Shown here in pieces: positions 53,302 through 60,657 of a DNA stretch of 60,657 nucleotides (position 1 is the stretch's first letter; every line of letters starts with the position of its first letter). Both the position numbers and the translations under genes were made by a program. Source of the stretch: Paenibacillus contaminans (lineage in GTDB: Bacteria; Bacillota; Bacilli; Paenibacillales; NBRC-103111); the NCBI RefSeq assembly GCF_003285015.1, contig NZ_QMFB01000034.1, forward strand, positions 43,297-103,953, in the 5' to 3' direction. Under the pieces are notes generated by a model, which worked only from the letters and a program-made list of their open reading frames with translations, was not told where the DNA came from and did no database searches.

Positions 53302-53413
53302 TACCAGTTAGTACATAAAATTTTATGCCACTTATCTTGATATGTCAAATTACCCTTGACAAATTATTGATTCATCATTAGGATTTACCCATATCATTAA
53401 ATACCGATCGGTA
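53302..53413 (+). promoter_or_regulatory. Divergent tetR-type/MFS promoter region with palindromic operators
   Basis: For the MFS gene, TTGACA (53356-53361) and TAGGAT (53379-53384) are 17 bases apart. The perfect palindrome TACCGATCGGTA (53402-53413) lies just downstream of the -10 box. An imperfect relative, TACCAGTTAGTA (53302-53313), lies close to the tetR-type start. The two are 100 bases apart and would let one repressor control both directions. Confidence 0.65.
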
Positions 53414-53439
53414 AATAACTAAGGGAGTTGACAAAAACA

Positions 53440-54642
53440 ATGAACAACCCGGCTGCTAGTGCCGCCACAACCTTTCTTCCCCGTTATTGGCCATTGATCT
53501 TTGCCGCTGCCGGCGGAATGTCCGTGGCCAATATTTACTACGCGCAACCTCTGCTGGGTGCGATTTCAAGCGATTTAAGCATTTCGGCTTCCGCGATCGG
53601 CGGTGTCGTCACCGTTACTCAAATCTTCTACGCCTTTGGATTGGCATTGCTGGTACAGTTAGGAGATCTGGTAAACAGGCGGAAGCTCATCATAGCTCAA
53701 ATGCTGCTTTCTGCAGCGGCGCTGGCAGCCGTCGGTTTTTCCTCAAGCAGGATTATGCTGTTTGCAGGCATGGCGGCAGTGGGTTTGCTTGCCGTGATCA
53801 CCCAGACCTTGGTCGCATTTGCATCTACCTTGGCCGCCCCGACCGATAGAGGGCGCATTGTCGGCCTAGTTACCGGCGGGATCGTGATCGGCATTCTCCT
53901 TGCCCGAACTTTTGCAGGAATTGTAGCGGACCTTGGCGGTTGGCGAGCCGTCTATTTGGCATCAACGGCTCTAACGCTTCAAATGGCTTGTCTGTTATCC
54001 CGGGTTTTGCCCAGAAATGAAGCGGTTCAGAAATCACTTCCTTACACACGGTTGTTAAAATCTTTGTTCTTATTATTTTTCGAGGAGCGAATTCTTTGGG
54101 TTAGAGGCATACTCGCACTTTTGATCTTTACTGCGTTCAGCACCTTATGGACTTCACTGGTTCTGCCGCTCAGCGATCCTCACTATTCCCTTTCGAAAAC
54201 GCAAATTGGTTTGTTTGGTCTTTTTGGGGTCGCCGGGGCGCTGGCTGCGGTCAAGGCAGGCAGATTAGCGGATCAAGGCCGCGGCCGGCAGACAACGGGT
54301 GCGGCTTTAGCGTTGCTGCTTCTTTCATGGCTGCCGATTAGCTTTACCGGCCAGTCTCTCCTTGCGCTGACCGTCGGAATCGTTCTGCTCGATCTGGCCG
54401 TTCAAGCCGTGCATGTCACCAATCAGAGCATTATTTTTGCTGTAAAGACCGAAGCTCGAAGCCGCCTAACCGGCGGGTACATGATCTTCTATTCAATCGG
54501 CAGCGCCGTCGGTTCGATAGCCTCCACCTATCTATATGCCCATTTTGGTTGGCAAGCCGTTTGTCTGTTCGGAGCAGGGGTCAGCGCATCGGCGCTTGGT
54601 TTCTGGTTTGCGAACCGGCGAACGCCTGCTTCATCATTTTAG
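53440..54642 (+). CDS. MFS efflux transporter
   Basis: The protein has 400 residues from the ATG at 53440, 12 bases after GGGAG; a TTG at 53428 directly abuts that site. About 12 membrane segments are seen. Features are SVANIYYAQPLLGAISSDL near the start and GDLVNRRKLIIAQML in loop 2-3, which fit the YwfA/sugar-efflux-like MFS group. Its pairing with a TetR regulator suggests export of a toxic compound. The second half begins after a loop near FFEERILWVRG. Confidence 0.88.
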   Translation: MNNPAASAATTFLPRYWPLIFAAAGGMSVANIYYAQPLLGAISSDLSISASAIGGVVTVTQIFYAFGLALLVQLGDLVNRRKLIIAQMLLSAAALAAVGFSSSRIMLFAGMAAVGLLAVITQTLVAFASTLAAPTDRGRIVGLVTGGIVIGILLARTFAGIVADLGGWRAVYLASTALTLQMACLLSRVLPRNEAVQKSLPYTRLLKSLFLLFFEERILWVRGILALLIFTAFSTLWTSLVLPLSDPHYSLSKTQIGLFGLFGVAGALAAVKAGRLADQGRGRQTTGAALALLLLSWLPISFTGQSLLALTVGIVLLDLAVQAVHVTNQSIIFAVKTEARSRLTGGYMIFYSIGSAVGSIASTYLYAHFGWQAVCLFGAGVSASALGFWFANRRTPASSF

Positions 54643-54744
54643 CTCAGCCGCTTTCGCCGTCTTTTCAAGTACAAGAATCGATCTTGCGCTGAAATGTCGG
54701 GGAGGATATAATTTCCACAACAAAAACTTTTGAGGAGAAATATC

Positions 54745-54844
54745 ATGCATCCTAAGAGTATCCCCCGTTAAGCCCGAGGACCTCCATATCCGCATTAGCC
54801 ACAGTAGACTAACCCAAAATCAATTAGAGGGAGATGCGCGCTAA
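54745..54844 (+). other. Possible leader cistron before the ANT(4')-like gene
   Basis: An ATG at 54745 with a strong GAGGAG site opens an eight-residue frame (MHPKSIPR, stop at 54769-54771). If the run CCCCC at about 54762 were four C, the frame would continue as KPEDLHIRISHSRLTQNQ and end in TAATG, overlapping the next gene's start. So this is either a short leader peptide or a small upstream cistron broken by a one-base insertion. Either way translation here could affect the gene that follows. Confidence 0.4.
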
Positions 54845-55614
54845 TGCATATGAATGGACCCGTTAAAATTTCTCAAGCCGAAAGGCTTCAAACCTGCCGC
54901 GAAATTGCTTCGAGATTGCATGAGGTATATGGACGACACGTACTGGCGATTGGGGTTTACGGCTCCGTCTCCAGAGGTATGGACGGTCCTTTCTCGGACA
55001 TTGAAATGTTTTGCGTACTGGGCGAATCCGGCGAATCCGCAGATTTTAGCTATGAATGGTCGGCGGGGCCCTGGAAGGCCGAAGTGAACGTCTGCAGTGC
55101 GAACGTACTTCTGGGAACCGCCTCTACGGTCGATGGAGAATGGCCGTTGACGCACGGTCCGTTCTTTTCCCCGCTTAGTCTGTATGATCCCAAGGGCTTT
55201 TTTCCTAAATTGAAGGAAGCCGCCGAATCGCCGGCAAAGGAAGATTTTACGCAAGCAATCAACGAAGTTCTTGTCGGCGAGATGTACGAGTTTATCGGAA
55301 AGCTTAGAAATATCAGTCAAAACGGCCCCCGCACCTATTTGCCCTACTTGGCTATGCAGTTTGCCCAATATGGCGCCATGCTGGTCGGGCTTCATAATCA
55401 AAAGCTTTTCTCGACCGGCTCGATGGTTATGCAGGAGGCGCTGGAAATGCCAGATCGACCGGCCGGATTCGACGATGTAGCGAAACTGGTTATGTCCGGC
55501 GAATTAACGGAATCCGCGAAGATCGTTACCGTTTGTGAAACATTTTGGAGCGGTATTGAAAAATGGGCTGCCGAACATAAATACGTCATCCATTCGAAAC
55601 GAATCCCGTTCTAA
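54844..55614 (+). CDS. ANT(4')-like (kanamycin nucleotidyltransferase) protein
   Basis: The 256-residue protein matches the plasmid-borne ANT(4')-Ia/AadD family along its whole length. Shared parts are AIGVYGSVSRGMDGPFSDIEMFCV, with the metal-binding Asp and Glu, then FSYEWSAGPWKAEVN, EWPLTHGPFFS, and GEMYEFIGKLRNI with the likely catalytic Glu. SGYD-like PAGFDDVAKLVMSGEL and the same end, SKRIPF, follow. That family adds AMP to the 4'-hydroxyl of kanamycin-type aminoglycosides. Clear differences from my memory of the plasmid enzyme suggest an old chromosomal relative. The family start aligns with the ATG at 54850; that at 54844 is just upstream. Confidence 0.85.
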   Translation: MHMNGPVKISQAERLQTCREIASRLHEVYGRHVLAIGVYGSVSRGMDGPFSDIEMFCVLGESGESADFSYEWSAGPWKAEVNVCSANVLLGTASTVDGEWPLTHGPFFSPLSLYDPKGFFPKLKEAAESPAKEDFTQAINEVLVGEMYEFIGKLRNISQNGPRTYLPYLAMQFAQYGAMLVGLHNQKLFSTGSMVMQEALEMPDRPAGFDDVAKLVMSGELTESAKIVTVCETFWSGIEKWAAEHKYVIHSKRIPF

Positions 55615-55717
55615 GCAACCGGCGACCCGCAGCAAACGAAACTCGGAACGCAAAGCGATTCTCGCCGGCGGAACATCCGCGCTAGCGGTGATCAACTCGT
55701 ACACAAGGAGGCTTACG

Positions 55718-56272
55718 TTGACTCATTACGAAAACACCTTATTCGAACTCATCCGAAGCAATGCGGACATGATGAACGATTTACGCATGCTTCGGCAGCT
55801 AAAGCTCCCGGACTGGTACGTAGCGGCAGGTTACGTGCGCAATTACATTTGGGATCGGCTTCACGGCTACGAGCGGAGAACGCCCTTGAACGATATCGAT
55901 GTCATTTACTACGACACAAACGCGACCGACGAATGTCTGGAGAAGGAGTACGAGGAGCTGCTGGCGCGGCAAACGGGGACTTCCATCTGGTCCGTCAAAA
56001 ACCAGGCGAGAATGCACATTCGCAATGGGGACGCGCCCTATCGGTCGGTGGAAGGCGCCATCAGCCATTGGCCGGAGACGGTTACCGCCGTCGCCATTCG
56101 TTTGGAGGAGGATGATCGGCTTTCCTGTCTTAGTCCGTACGGACTGGACGATATTTTCGAGCTAAGGGTCAGAAGAAGTCCTTTGTTCAAGGACTCCGCA
56201 TACTACGAATCCAGAGTAGAGGGCAAAAACTGGAGAGCGCTATGGCCGAAGCTAGAGATTTTACCGGGCTGA
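55718..56272 (+). CDS. Nucleotidyltransferase-family protein (COG3575-like)
   Basis: The 184-residue protein starts at TTG 55718, six bases after AAGGAGG. Characteristic segments are WYVAAGYVRNYIWDRLHG, PLNDIDVIYYD with the metal-binding acids, and WSVKNQARMHIRNGDAPYRSVEGAISHWPETVTAVAIRL. The end is LFKDSAYYESRVEGKNWRALWPKLEI. These define a family of small nucleotidyltransferase-fold proteins with unknown substrate, common in Firmicutes. It follows the ANT(4')-like gene by 100 bases. Confidence 0.85.
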   Translation: MTHYENTLFELIRSNADMMNDLRMLRQLKLPDWYVAAGYVRNYIWDRLHGYERRTPLNDIDVIYYDTNATDECLEKEYEELLARQTGTSIWSVKNQARMHIRNGDAPYRSVEGAISHWPETVTAVAIRLEEDDRLSCLSPYGLDDIFELRVRRSPLFKDSAYYESRVEGKNWRALWPKLEILPG

Positions 56273-56598
56273 AGGCGAAGAAGATAAGAGGAAAAAGGTG
56301 CGGCCTTGGCTAGTCAGCCGGCATCCTGAGAATAGCAGCCTTCGGCGGTCCCAGCTTGCCGCGGTCGCCGCTGCCAACCCTCATGAATGGGGGGCTACCG
56401 CATAAAATGCTAAACTAGCAAACAGAAAAGCTTCCAACTCCGCTTTAGCAGCGGTTTTGGAAGCCTTTCTATTTATAGCGGGGACCGGCCCATTACGTTC
56501 CAGCCAGCTGGAACCGCTCCTTTCGCATCGCGCAGCACCCAACGTATGGCGTATTGCCGAAACGGCGCTCAGCCGCATGCTGCCGGGAAGCCGCGCGG
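56273..56598. other. Intergenic stretch
   Basis: Apart from the terminator at 56426-56468 nothing can be supported here. A minus-strand open frame at 56381-56578 spans that terminator, lacks a good site and has low-complexity composition, so I do not call it a gene. Confidence 0.5.
56426..56468 (-). terminator. Terminator of the SGNH hydrolase gene
   Basis: On the minus strand GGCTTCCAA...TTGGAAGC forms the outer stem and CCGC/GCGG the inner one. TTTTCTG follows. It lies about 130 bases past the stop codon, with no gene between. Confidence 0.65.
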
Positions 56599-57234
56599 CT
56601 AGCTGCGAACCCGCAGCGCCTCCAAAATCGCCGCCTTTACGTACGGTGCCATAACTTGCTGGCCTTCGCTGTTTAAGTGAACGCCGTCATTCTTATCCGT
56701 AAACGATTGATTATAGCGTTCGTCGTCCCCCCCCGTTGCTTCGCCCGTAATCGTGTTCACGTCCACCAAACCCGTGCCCGTCTCGCTGCTTACCCGTTTG
56801 ACGATCTCGCAATAAGCGAGCAACCTGCTCTGATTAACGTCCGTCCCAGCCACATTGACATGGGTCGATGCAAAAGGCGGGGTCATCAAGATGACAACCG
56901 GCTTGGACACGCCATCCCCGTTCGCCGACCGGATCCGCTCGATCATTTGCCGCAAATTGCTTTCATAGGTTTCCGTCGAAACCGCCGCAGCGTTTGTTCC
57001 CTTATAAATCGCATGATCGTTCGTGCCAAGCATAATCGTGACAACGGCCGGATTGAAGCGGAGGCATTTGTTCTCCAGATCGGCCAGCACATTCTCCGTG
57101 TTCCATCCTGGAACGCCGCTGTTGATCATCTCCGTGAACGCAAACTCATCCCCGTTCTCTTGCAGCCATTCAAAGTACGTCTTGACGCCTGAACGAAAAG
57201 CGGTAATCGAATCGCCCAATGCCACATAATTCAT
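56599..57234 (-). CDS. SGNH/GDSL-family hydrolase
   Basis: The 211-residue esterase-like protein has all four SGNH blocks: GDSITA with the nucleophile Ser (about 8), the Gly of NSGVPGWNT (about 40), the Asn of GTNDHA (about 72), and the DGVHLN block with catalytic His and Asp near 190. There is no signal peptide, so it acts inside the cell. Relatives deacylate lipids or acetylated sugars. It stands alone with its own terminator. Confidence 0.9.
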   Translation of the reverse strand: MNYVALGDSITAFRSGVKTYFEWLQENGDEFAFTEMINSGVPGWNTENVLADLENKCLRFNPAVVTIMLGTNDHAIYKGTNAAAVSTETYESNLRQMIERIRSANGDGVSKPVVILMTPPFASTHVNVAGTDVNQSRLLAYCEIVKRVSSETGTGLVDVNTITGEATGGDDERYNQSFTDKNDGVHLNSEGQQVMAPYVKAAILEALRVRS

Positions 57235-57485
57235 CGTCCTCGCCTGCCTCGTTTCCGATTTTGCAGCCGACTATCGCCAACTGCAAAGACAGCCGCCGCT
57301 AAGGTAAACGTTTTCGTCATCCGCGCTTTAATTCCTGCTTCATTGAACCTCGGATACCGCAAAAAGCTTTCCCCCTCCTGCCGAGAAATCGATGAGCCGC
57401 CGCATAGTTTCGCTAACGCCGAAAAGCATGTATACTAAGCGGACAGCACTTACCGAGACGAAACCTATCGAAACGGAGGATGAAC

Positions 57486-57917
57486 ATGTTCATCGATCTG
57501 AAATCAAAGCTTGAGGAGCCGGCCGTACAGGAGCTGCTTGCGTCGGCTATTTTTCCGGACCCCGATAAAATCGAGAAAGCCGTCAACGCTTACCGGCAGG
57601 AAGAAAACCTGCAAATCACCGGCTACGAGAATGAAGGGGCGCTTGTCGGAATTGTCGGATTCCGCCTGGACGAAGACCGGATCATGGAAATCAGGCATAT
57701 TGCCGTTATTCCGGAGGAACGCGGGAAGGGCTATGGCCGGGGGATTGTGCTGGAGCTTCTGCTGCAGCAAAACCCCGTCAAAATCGTAGCCGAAACGGAT
57801 GAGGATGCCGTCGATTTCTACCGCAGCATCGGGTTTATGATCGAGAGCCTCGGCGAAAAATACCCCGGCGTCGAGCGCTTTGCCTGCACATACGTAACCG
57901 AGCCGGAAGAGGACTGA
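57486..57917 (+). CDS. GNAT-family N-acetyltransferase
   Basis: The protein has 143 residues from the ATG at 57486; an ATG at 57480 abuts the GGAGG site. The acetyl-CoA loop is EERGKGYGRGIV, after IRHIAVIP. The C-terminal strand DEDAVDFYRSIGFMIESLGEK is the usual GNAT end. Substrate unknown. It stands alone between convergent or divergent single genes. Confidence 0.88.
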   Translation: MFIDLKSKLEEPAVQELLASAIFPDPDKIEKAVNAYRQEENLQITGYENEGALVGIVGFRLDEDRIMEIRHIAVIPEERGKGYGRGIVLELLLQQNPVKIVAETDEDAVDFYRSIGFMIESLGEKYPGVERFACTYVTEPEED

Positions 57918-58079
57918 GTCCGTAGGCGGCCGCCGTCAGGCGACGCCGCAACGTTCGGGGCCTCAAACTCGGCGCTGCGCGCGATGTGCAATCGGCCTGC
58001 CTTACCCGTTGATCGCCGACTGTCGCTGCAAACCGATTTGACCCAGCTATTTGCAAACTTTGCCGGACATTCGCTGCTG

Positions 58080-58105
58080 GAGTCCGAGTTTGCCCGCTTG
58101 CGGCG
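58080..58105 (+). repeat. Intergenic 26-base repeat, copy C
   Basis: GAGTCCGAGTTTGCCCGCTT then GCGGCG matches copies A and B at 47.4 kb except for about five positions. It is 10.6 kb away and also between genes. Confidence 0.6.
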
Positions 58106-58280
58106 CTATTTTTTCATAGTTGGCTTATTAAACCGTGCTGCAAGCAGGCCAAGTCAAATTACGGAGCGTATCTCCACTTGAACCACTAGCGCAAATGTGT
58201 TTTTTCGGACTGCGGCAACGATTCGCTAAGTTAACCGTCCATGACCGGCGGGCCGCCCTCCGCGATAAACTTTACGATAA

Positions 58281-58315
58281 CGAAAAAAACGGCGAACCGT
58301 CAGCGGTCCGCCGTT
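58281..58315 (-). terminator. Terminator of the NfeD/SPFH operon
   Basis: AAAACGGCG-ACCG and CGGT-CGCCGTTTT form a long stem around TCAG. On the minus strand the stem is followed by TTTTTTT. It lies about 25 bases after the SPFH stop codon. Confidence 0.85.
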
Positions 58316-58337
58316 TTCCTTATATTCGGAAGGCATG

Positions 58338-59276
58338 TTATCCTTGTTCCTTCTTGTCTCCCTTGAGCATTTCCCCGATCGCGCCGATGCTGCCGAGCGT
58401 CTCGAGCGCTTTGGTCGGAATGAACACTTTATTCGCAGGGCCGTTCGAAATGTCCGTCAACGCTTCCAACGAACGGTACGTAAGCACCTTGTCGTCAAGA
58501 CCGGCGGTGCGAATGAGCTCGATGCGCGTTTTCTCCGCCTCGGCTACCGCTTGAATCGCCTTCGCTTGCCCCAGGGCTTCCAGCTCCTGCGCCTGGCGCA
58601 GACCTTCCGCTTCGCGGATCCGCGCTTCCTTGTCGCCTTCCGCCTTCAGAATCTTGCTCTGCTTGTCGCCCTCCGCCCGCAGGATCATGTCCTGCTTGGC
58701 CGCTTCCGCCTCAAGCACGATCGCGCGTTTGCTGCGCTCCGCTTTCATCTGCTTATCCATCGCCTCTTGGATATCCAGCGGCGGCTTAATATCGATGACC
58801 TCGACGCGCTCGATGCGGACGCCCCATTTTTCCGTGGCTTCGTCCAACGCTATACGAATGTCCGTCGAAATTTTTTCCCGGCCGGAAAGCGTTTCGTCAA
58901 GCTCCATCTTCCCGATAATTTGCCGCATCGTCGCCGTGCTGATGTTGCGAACCCCGTACACATAATCCGTAATCCCGTATGTAGCTTGCTCGGGCCCGGT
59001 AACCTGATAAAAAATGATCGTATCGATCTGTACCTGCACGTTGTCCTTCGTAATAACCGTTTGCGGCGGCACGTTCGCTTGCTGGATGCGCAAATCGTGA
59101 TACGTGCGAACCTGATCGATGATAGGTATTAAAATATTGATGCCCGGCGTAAGCAGACGGTTGAATCTGCCTAAGCGTTCTACGACGCCTACGCGCTGCT
59201 GCGGCACGATTTTGACGGTCAGCGCCACAAAAACGACTACGATAATCACAATAATGATCGTTACTGCTATACCCAT
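58338..59276 (-). CDS. SPFH/band 7 (stomatin-like) membrane protein
   Basis: The 312-residue protein is taken from the ATG at 59276, because GGGGAGGG lies inside the longer open frame. One N-terminal membrane segment (AVTIIIVIIVVVFVALTV) precedes the SPFH domain (QQRVGVVERLGRFNRLLTPGINILIPIIDQV to about 190). A long coiled coil follows, with AKQDMILRAEGDKQSKILKAEGDKEARIREAEG. Such proteins (QmcA, HflC relatives) build membrane platforms and work with NfeD partners. Its ATG overlaps the stop of the NfeD-like gene (TAATG), so both are coupled. Confidence 0.92.
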   Translation of the reverse strand: MGIAVTIIIVIIVVVFVALTVKIVPQQRVGVVERLGRFNRLLTPGINILIPIIDQVRTYHDLRIQQANVPPQTVITKDNVQVQIDTIIFYQVTGPEQATYGITDYVYGVRNISTATMRQIIGKMELDETLSGREKISTDIRIALDEATEKWGVRIERVEVIDIKPPLDIQEAMDKQMKAERSKRAIVLEAEAAKQDMILRAEGDKQSKILKAEGDKEARIREAEGLRQAQELEALGQAKAIQAVAEAEKTRIELIRTAGLDDKVLTYRSLEALTDISNGPANKVFIPTKALETLGSIGAIGEMLKGDKKEQG

Positions 59277-59710
59277 TACGAAATCCCTCCCCATTTGTTT
59301 ACTTCCAGAACCGCGCTGCCTCGGCTAACTACGATGACGCTGTCGCCCTTCTGCAGCGATTCGTTCGAGACGGCGCTCCACATGTCGCCCCCTATTTTGA
59401 CGATGCCCGGTTTCCCCTGCTCGATGTCCTCGACTACGATCCCCTGTTTGCCGACCAGGTCGTCTACCGCATCCTTAAACCCTCTCGCAGCCCGGAACCG
59501 CCTTGTGAGCGGCTTTGTGAACACCGTCAGCACCAATGCGGCCGCGCATCCCGCCAGCATCTGCACGACGAAAGCGTCGGGAGCAATCAATGCGACGACG
59601 GCCGCCACAATCGCTCCTATACCGAGCCAAAGCAAGTAGAACGTTAACGTCATCATTTCCACGATCAACAACACGCCGGCAATAATTAGCCAAATCGCCC
59701 ACAATGCCAT
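59276..59710 (-). CDS. NfeD-like membrane protein
   Basis: The 144-residue protein has two or three N-terminal membrane segments (LWAIWLIIAGVLLIVEMMTLTFYLLWLG, AIVAAVVALIA, MLAGCAAALVLTVF). An OB-fold end follows (DLVGKQGIVVEDIEQGKPGIVKIGGDMWSAVSNESLQKGDSVIVV). It is the short NfeD type without the ClpP-like protease domain. Short NfeD and SPFH proteins form pairs in membrane organisation or quality control. It is upstream of and overlaps the SPFH gene. Confidence 0.9.
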   Translation of the reverse strand: MALWAIWLIIAGVLLIVEMMTLTFYLLWLGIGAIVAAVVALIAPDAFVVQMLAGCAAALVLTVFTKPLTRRFRAARGFKDAVDDLVGKQGIVVEDIEQGKPGIVKIGGDMWSAVSNESLQKGDSVIVVSRGSAVLEVNKWGGIS

Positions 59711-59860
59711 GTCGACACCCGCCTTTCTCCTCTACAAGTGTATTCGATAGCTTCCGGCAAATTCCCTTTTTTCCCTTGCTCTCAAAATCTCTTATCCGAA
59801 AGCGCGATTCGTATAGTATCATGAATATCATATCGAAGCTGCGAACGGAGGTTGTGCCTA

Positions 59861-60409
59861 GTGTCATCCAAGCGGATTTATCTTGTCAGACATTGCAAAG
59901 CCGAAGGCCAGCAGCCGGAGGCCGGCCTTACCGTCGAAGGTTTCGGTCAGGCTCGGGAGTTAGCCGTTTTTTTCGCCGGGCTTGAGGTCGGCGCCATTAT
60001 TTCCAGCCCTTATAAGCGGGCCTTGCAAACGGCGGAGCCTCTAAGCCGTGAACGGGATATCGCCGTCGAACGGGATGACCGGCTGCGGGAAAGAGTGCTG
60101 AGCACAACTGATCATCCGGACTGGATGAACAAGCTAAAGCAAACGTACGCCGACCCCGATCTGAAATTCGAAGGCGGGGAATCCTCGCGCGAGGCGGCGG
60201 CAAGAGGGGTTGCGGTTATACGGGAAGCGCTCGCGCGCGATCAAGCTCATACCGTCATAGTCACGCATGGGGCGCTGATGTCCTTGATCATCAATCATTT
60301 CACACCCGGCTTCGGATACGACGAATGGAAAAGCCTGACGAACCCCGACGTCTACCGGCTCACATTCTCTACGGAAAGCTGCAAGGCGGAGCGGCTGTGG
60401 TCTTTGTAA
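59861..60409 (+). CDS. Histidine phosphatase family protein
   Basis: The protein has 182 residues from GTG 59861, nine bases after GGAGG. The catalytic motif is YLVRHCKAEG, where C replaces the usual G of RHG, as in other family members. Conserved partners are IISSPYKRALQTAEPL (second Arg), EGGESSREAAAR with the acid residue, and IVTHGALMSLII with the second His. The family removes phosphate from phosphoglycerate, sugar phosphates or cofactors. Substrate unknown. Confidence 0.9.
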   Translation: MSSKRIYLVRHCKAEGQQPEAGLTVEGFGQARELAVFFAGLEVGAIISSPYKRALQTAEPLSRERDIAVERDDRLRERVLSTTDHPDWMNKLKQTYADPDLKFEGGESSREAAARGVAVIREALARDQAHTVIVTHGALMSLIINHFTPGFGYDEWKSLTNPDVYRLTFSTESCKAERLWSL

Positions 60410-60593
60410 AAAGGCGTGTGCGCTCGGATAGCCGGCCCTTGTCGAAGCCCCGCGCATGATGCTTTACCTCTCCTGACGGCCCTCATGCATGTGACAGACA
60501 GCGAGCGGCTTATCTGCCGGGAACCAAGCACCGTTCTCCGTTTAGCATTGGCTTAGCGGTGCCGAAGCGCAAAAAAGCCCCATCGGCAAGTCA

Positions 60594-60657
60594 TGAAGTG
60601 CACCCCTTAGAATAGACATTGGAAAACCCCCTAGGTTAATCCGATGAATCTAAGGGG
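60594..60657. mobile_element. Probable end of an insertion sequence, cut by the window edge
   Basis: From 60594 the sequence TGAAGTGCACCCCTTAGAAT and the following ACATTGG-AAAACCCCC resemble the terminal repeats of IS3-family (IS150-group) elements of Bacilli. A perfect inverted repeat, CCCCTTAGA (60603-60611) against TCTAAGGGG (60649-60657), spans the tip. No transposase is in view. If this is not an insertion sequence, it would be a hairpin of unknown role. Between 60410 and 60593 I see no gene. Confidence 0.4.

Larger units (their letters stand above)
57918..58337. other. Intergenic stretch with a repeat copy
   Basis: No gene is supported in these 420 bases. They hold the third copy of the dispersed 26-base repeat and the terminator of the SPFH gene. 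A short open frame near 57984-58181 reads through the repeat and is not credible. Confidence 0.5.

Overview
The window looks like part of the chromosome of a Paenibacillus-type Gram-positive bacterium. The grounds are AGGAGG-type ribosome sites with frequent GTG and TTG starts, two lplABC/ytcP-style sugar uptake loci without their own ATPase, YesM/YesN-type and membrane AraC regulators, a 'stalk domain' exported protein, and a LexA site of the Bacillus type. No rRNA, tRNA or CRISPR array was seen.

Layout. (1) 1-2.9 kb: a cupin protein, an SRPBCC protein and a VanR/VanS-like two-component pair, all on the minus strand. (2) 3.2-27.7 kb: one long minus-strand block of non-contractile phage tail genes. 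In transcription order these are: a GIY-YIG/zinc-ribbon protein, an unknown 244-residue protein, two tandem tube-like proteins, an assembly-chaperone-like protein, a 54-residue protein, a tape measure protein, distal tail protein (Dit), tail-associated endopeptidase-type protein (Tal), an FnIII protein, a coiled-coil/carbohydrate-module fibre, two further fibres, a membrane/coiled-coil protein, a holin-like protein and an N-acetylmuramoyl-L-alanine amidase. One plus-strand cargo gene (moron) sits inside. I see no terminase, portal, capsid, integrase or phage repressor. A perfect 14-bp LexA-type palindrome lies at the head of the block. The simplest reading is an SOS-controlled, tail-only particle (F-type tailocin or domesticated siphophage tail) with its own lysis genes. 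(3) 28-37.7 kb: sugar uptake locus 1, with a glycosidase-like protein, solute-binding lipoprotein, two permeases, a YesM-like kinase and a YesN-like regulator broken by a frameshift. (4) 37.7-39.6 kb: an MFS exporter overlapping a MarR regulator, with a promoter carrying two matching operator-like sites. (5) 39.9-47.3 kb: locus 2, with a membrane AraC regulator behind a cre-like site, a solute-binding lipoprotein, two permeases and a sialidase-fold protein. (6) 47.4-60.7 kb: many small single genes. These include an APH-like phosphotransferase, three nucleotidyltransferases (one close to ANT(4') kanamycin nucleotidyltransferase), a TetR/MFS pair with palindromic sites, an SGNH hydrolase, a GNAT acetyltransferase, an NfeD/SPFH membrane pair and a histidine phosphatase. 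The window ends in what looks like the tip of an insertion sequence.

How the tail block may work (inference): DNA damage would relieve LexA at 27.35 kb. The adjacent 89-residue protein and the GIY-YIG-fold protein, whose nuclease residues are lost, are the best candidates for regulators acting on the tail operon, which has its own odd promoter region with an inverted repeat at 25.49 kb. Tube, chaperone and tape measure would build the tail; Dit, Tal and the AT-rich fibre cassette would set target range; holin plus amidase would release the particles.
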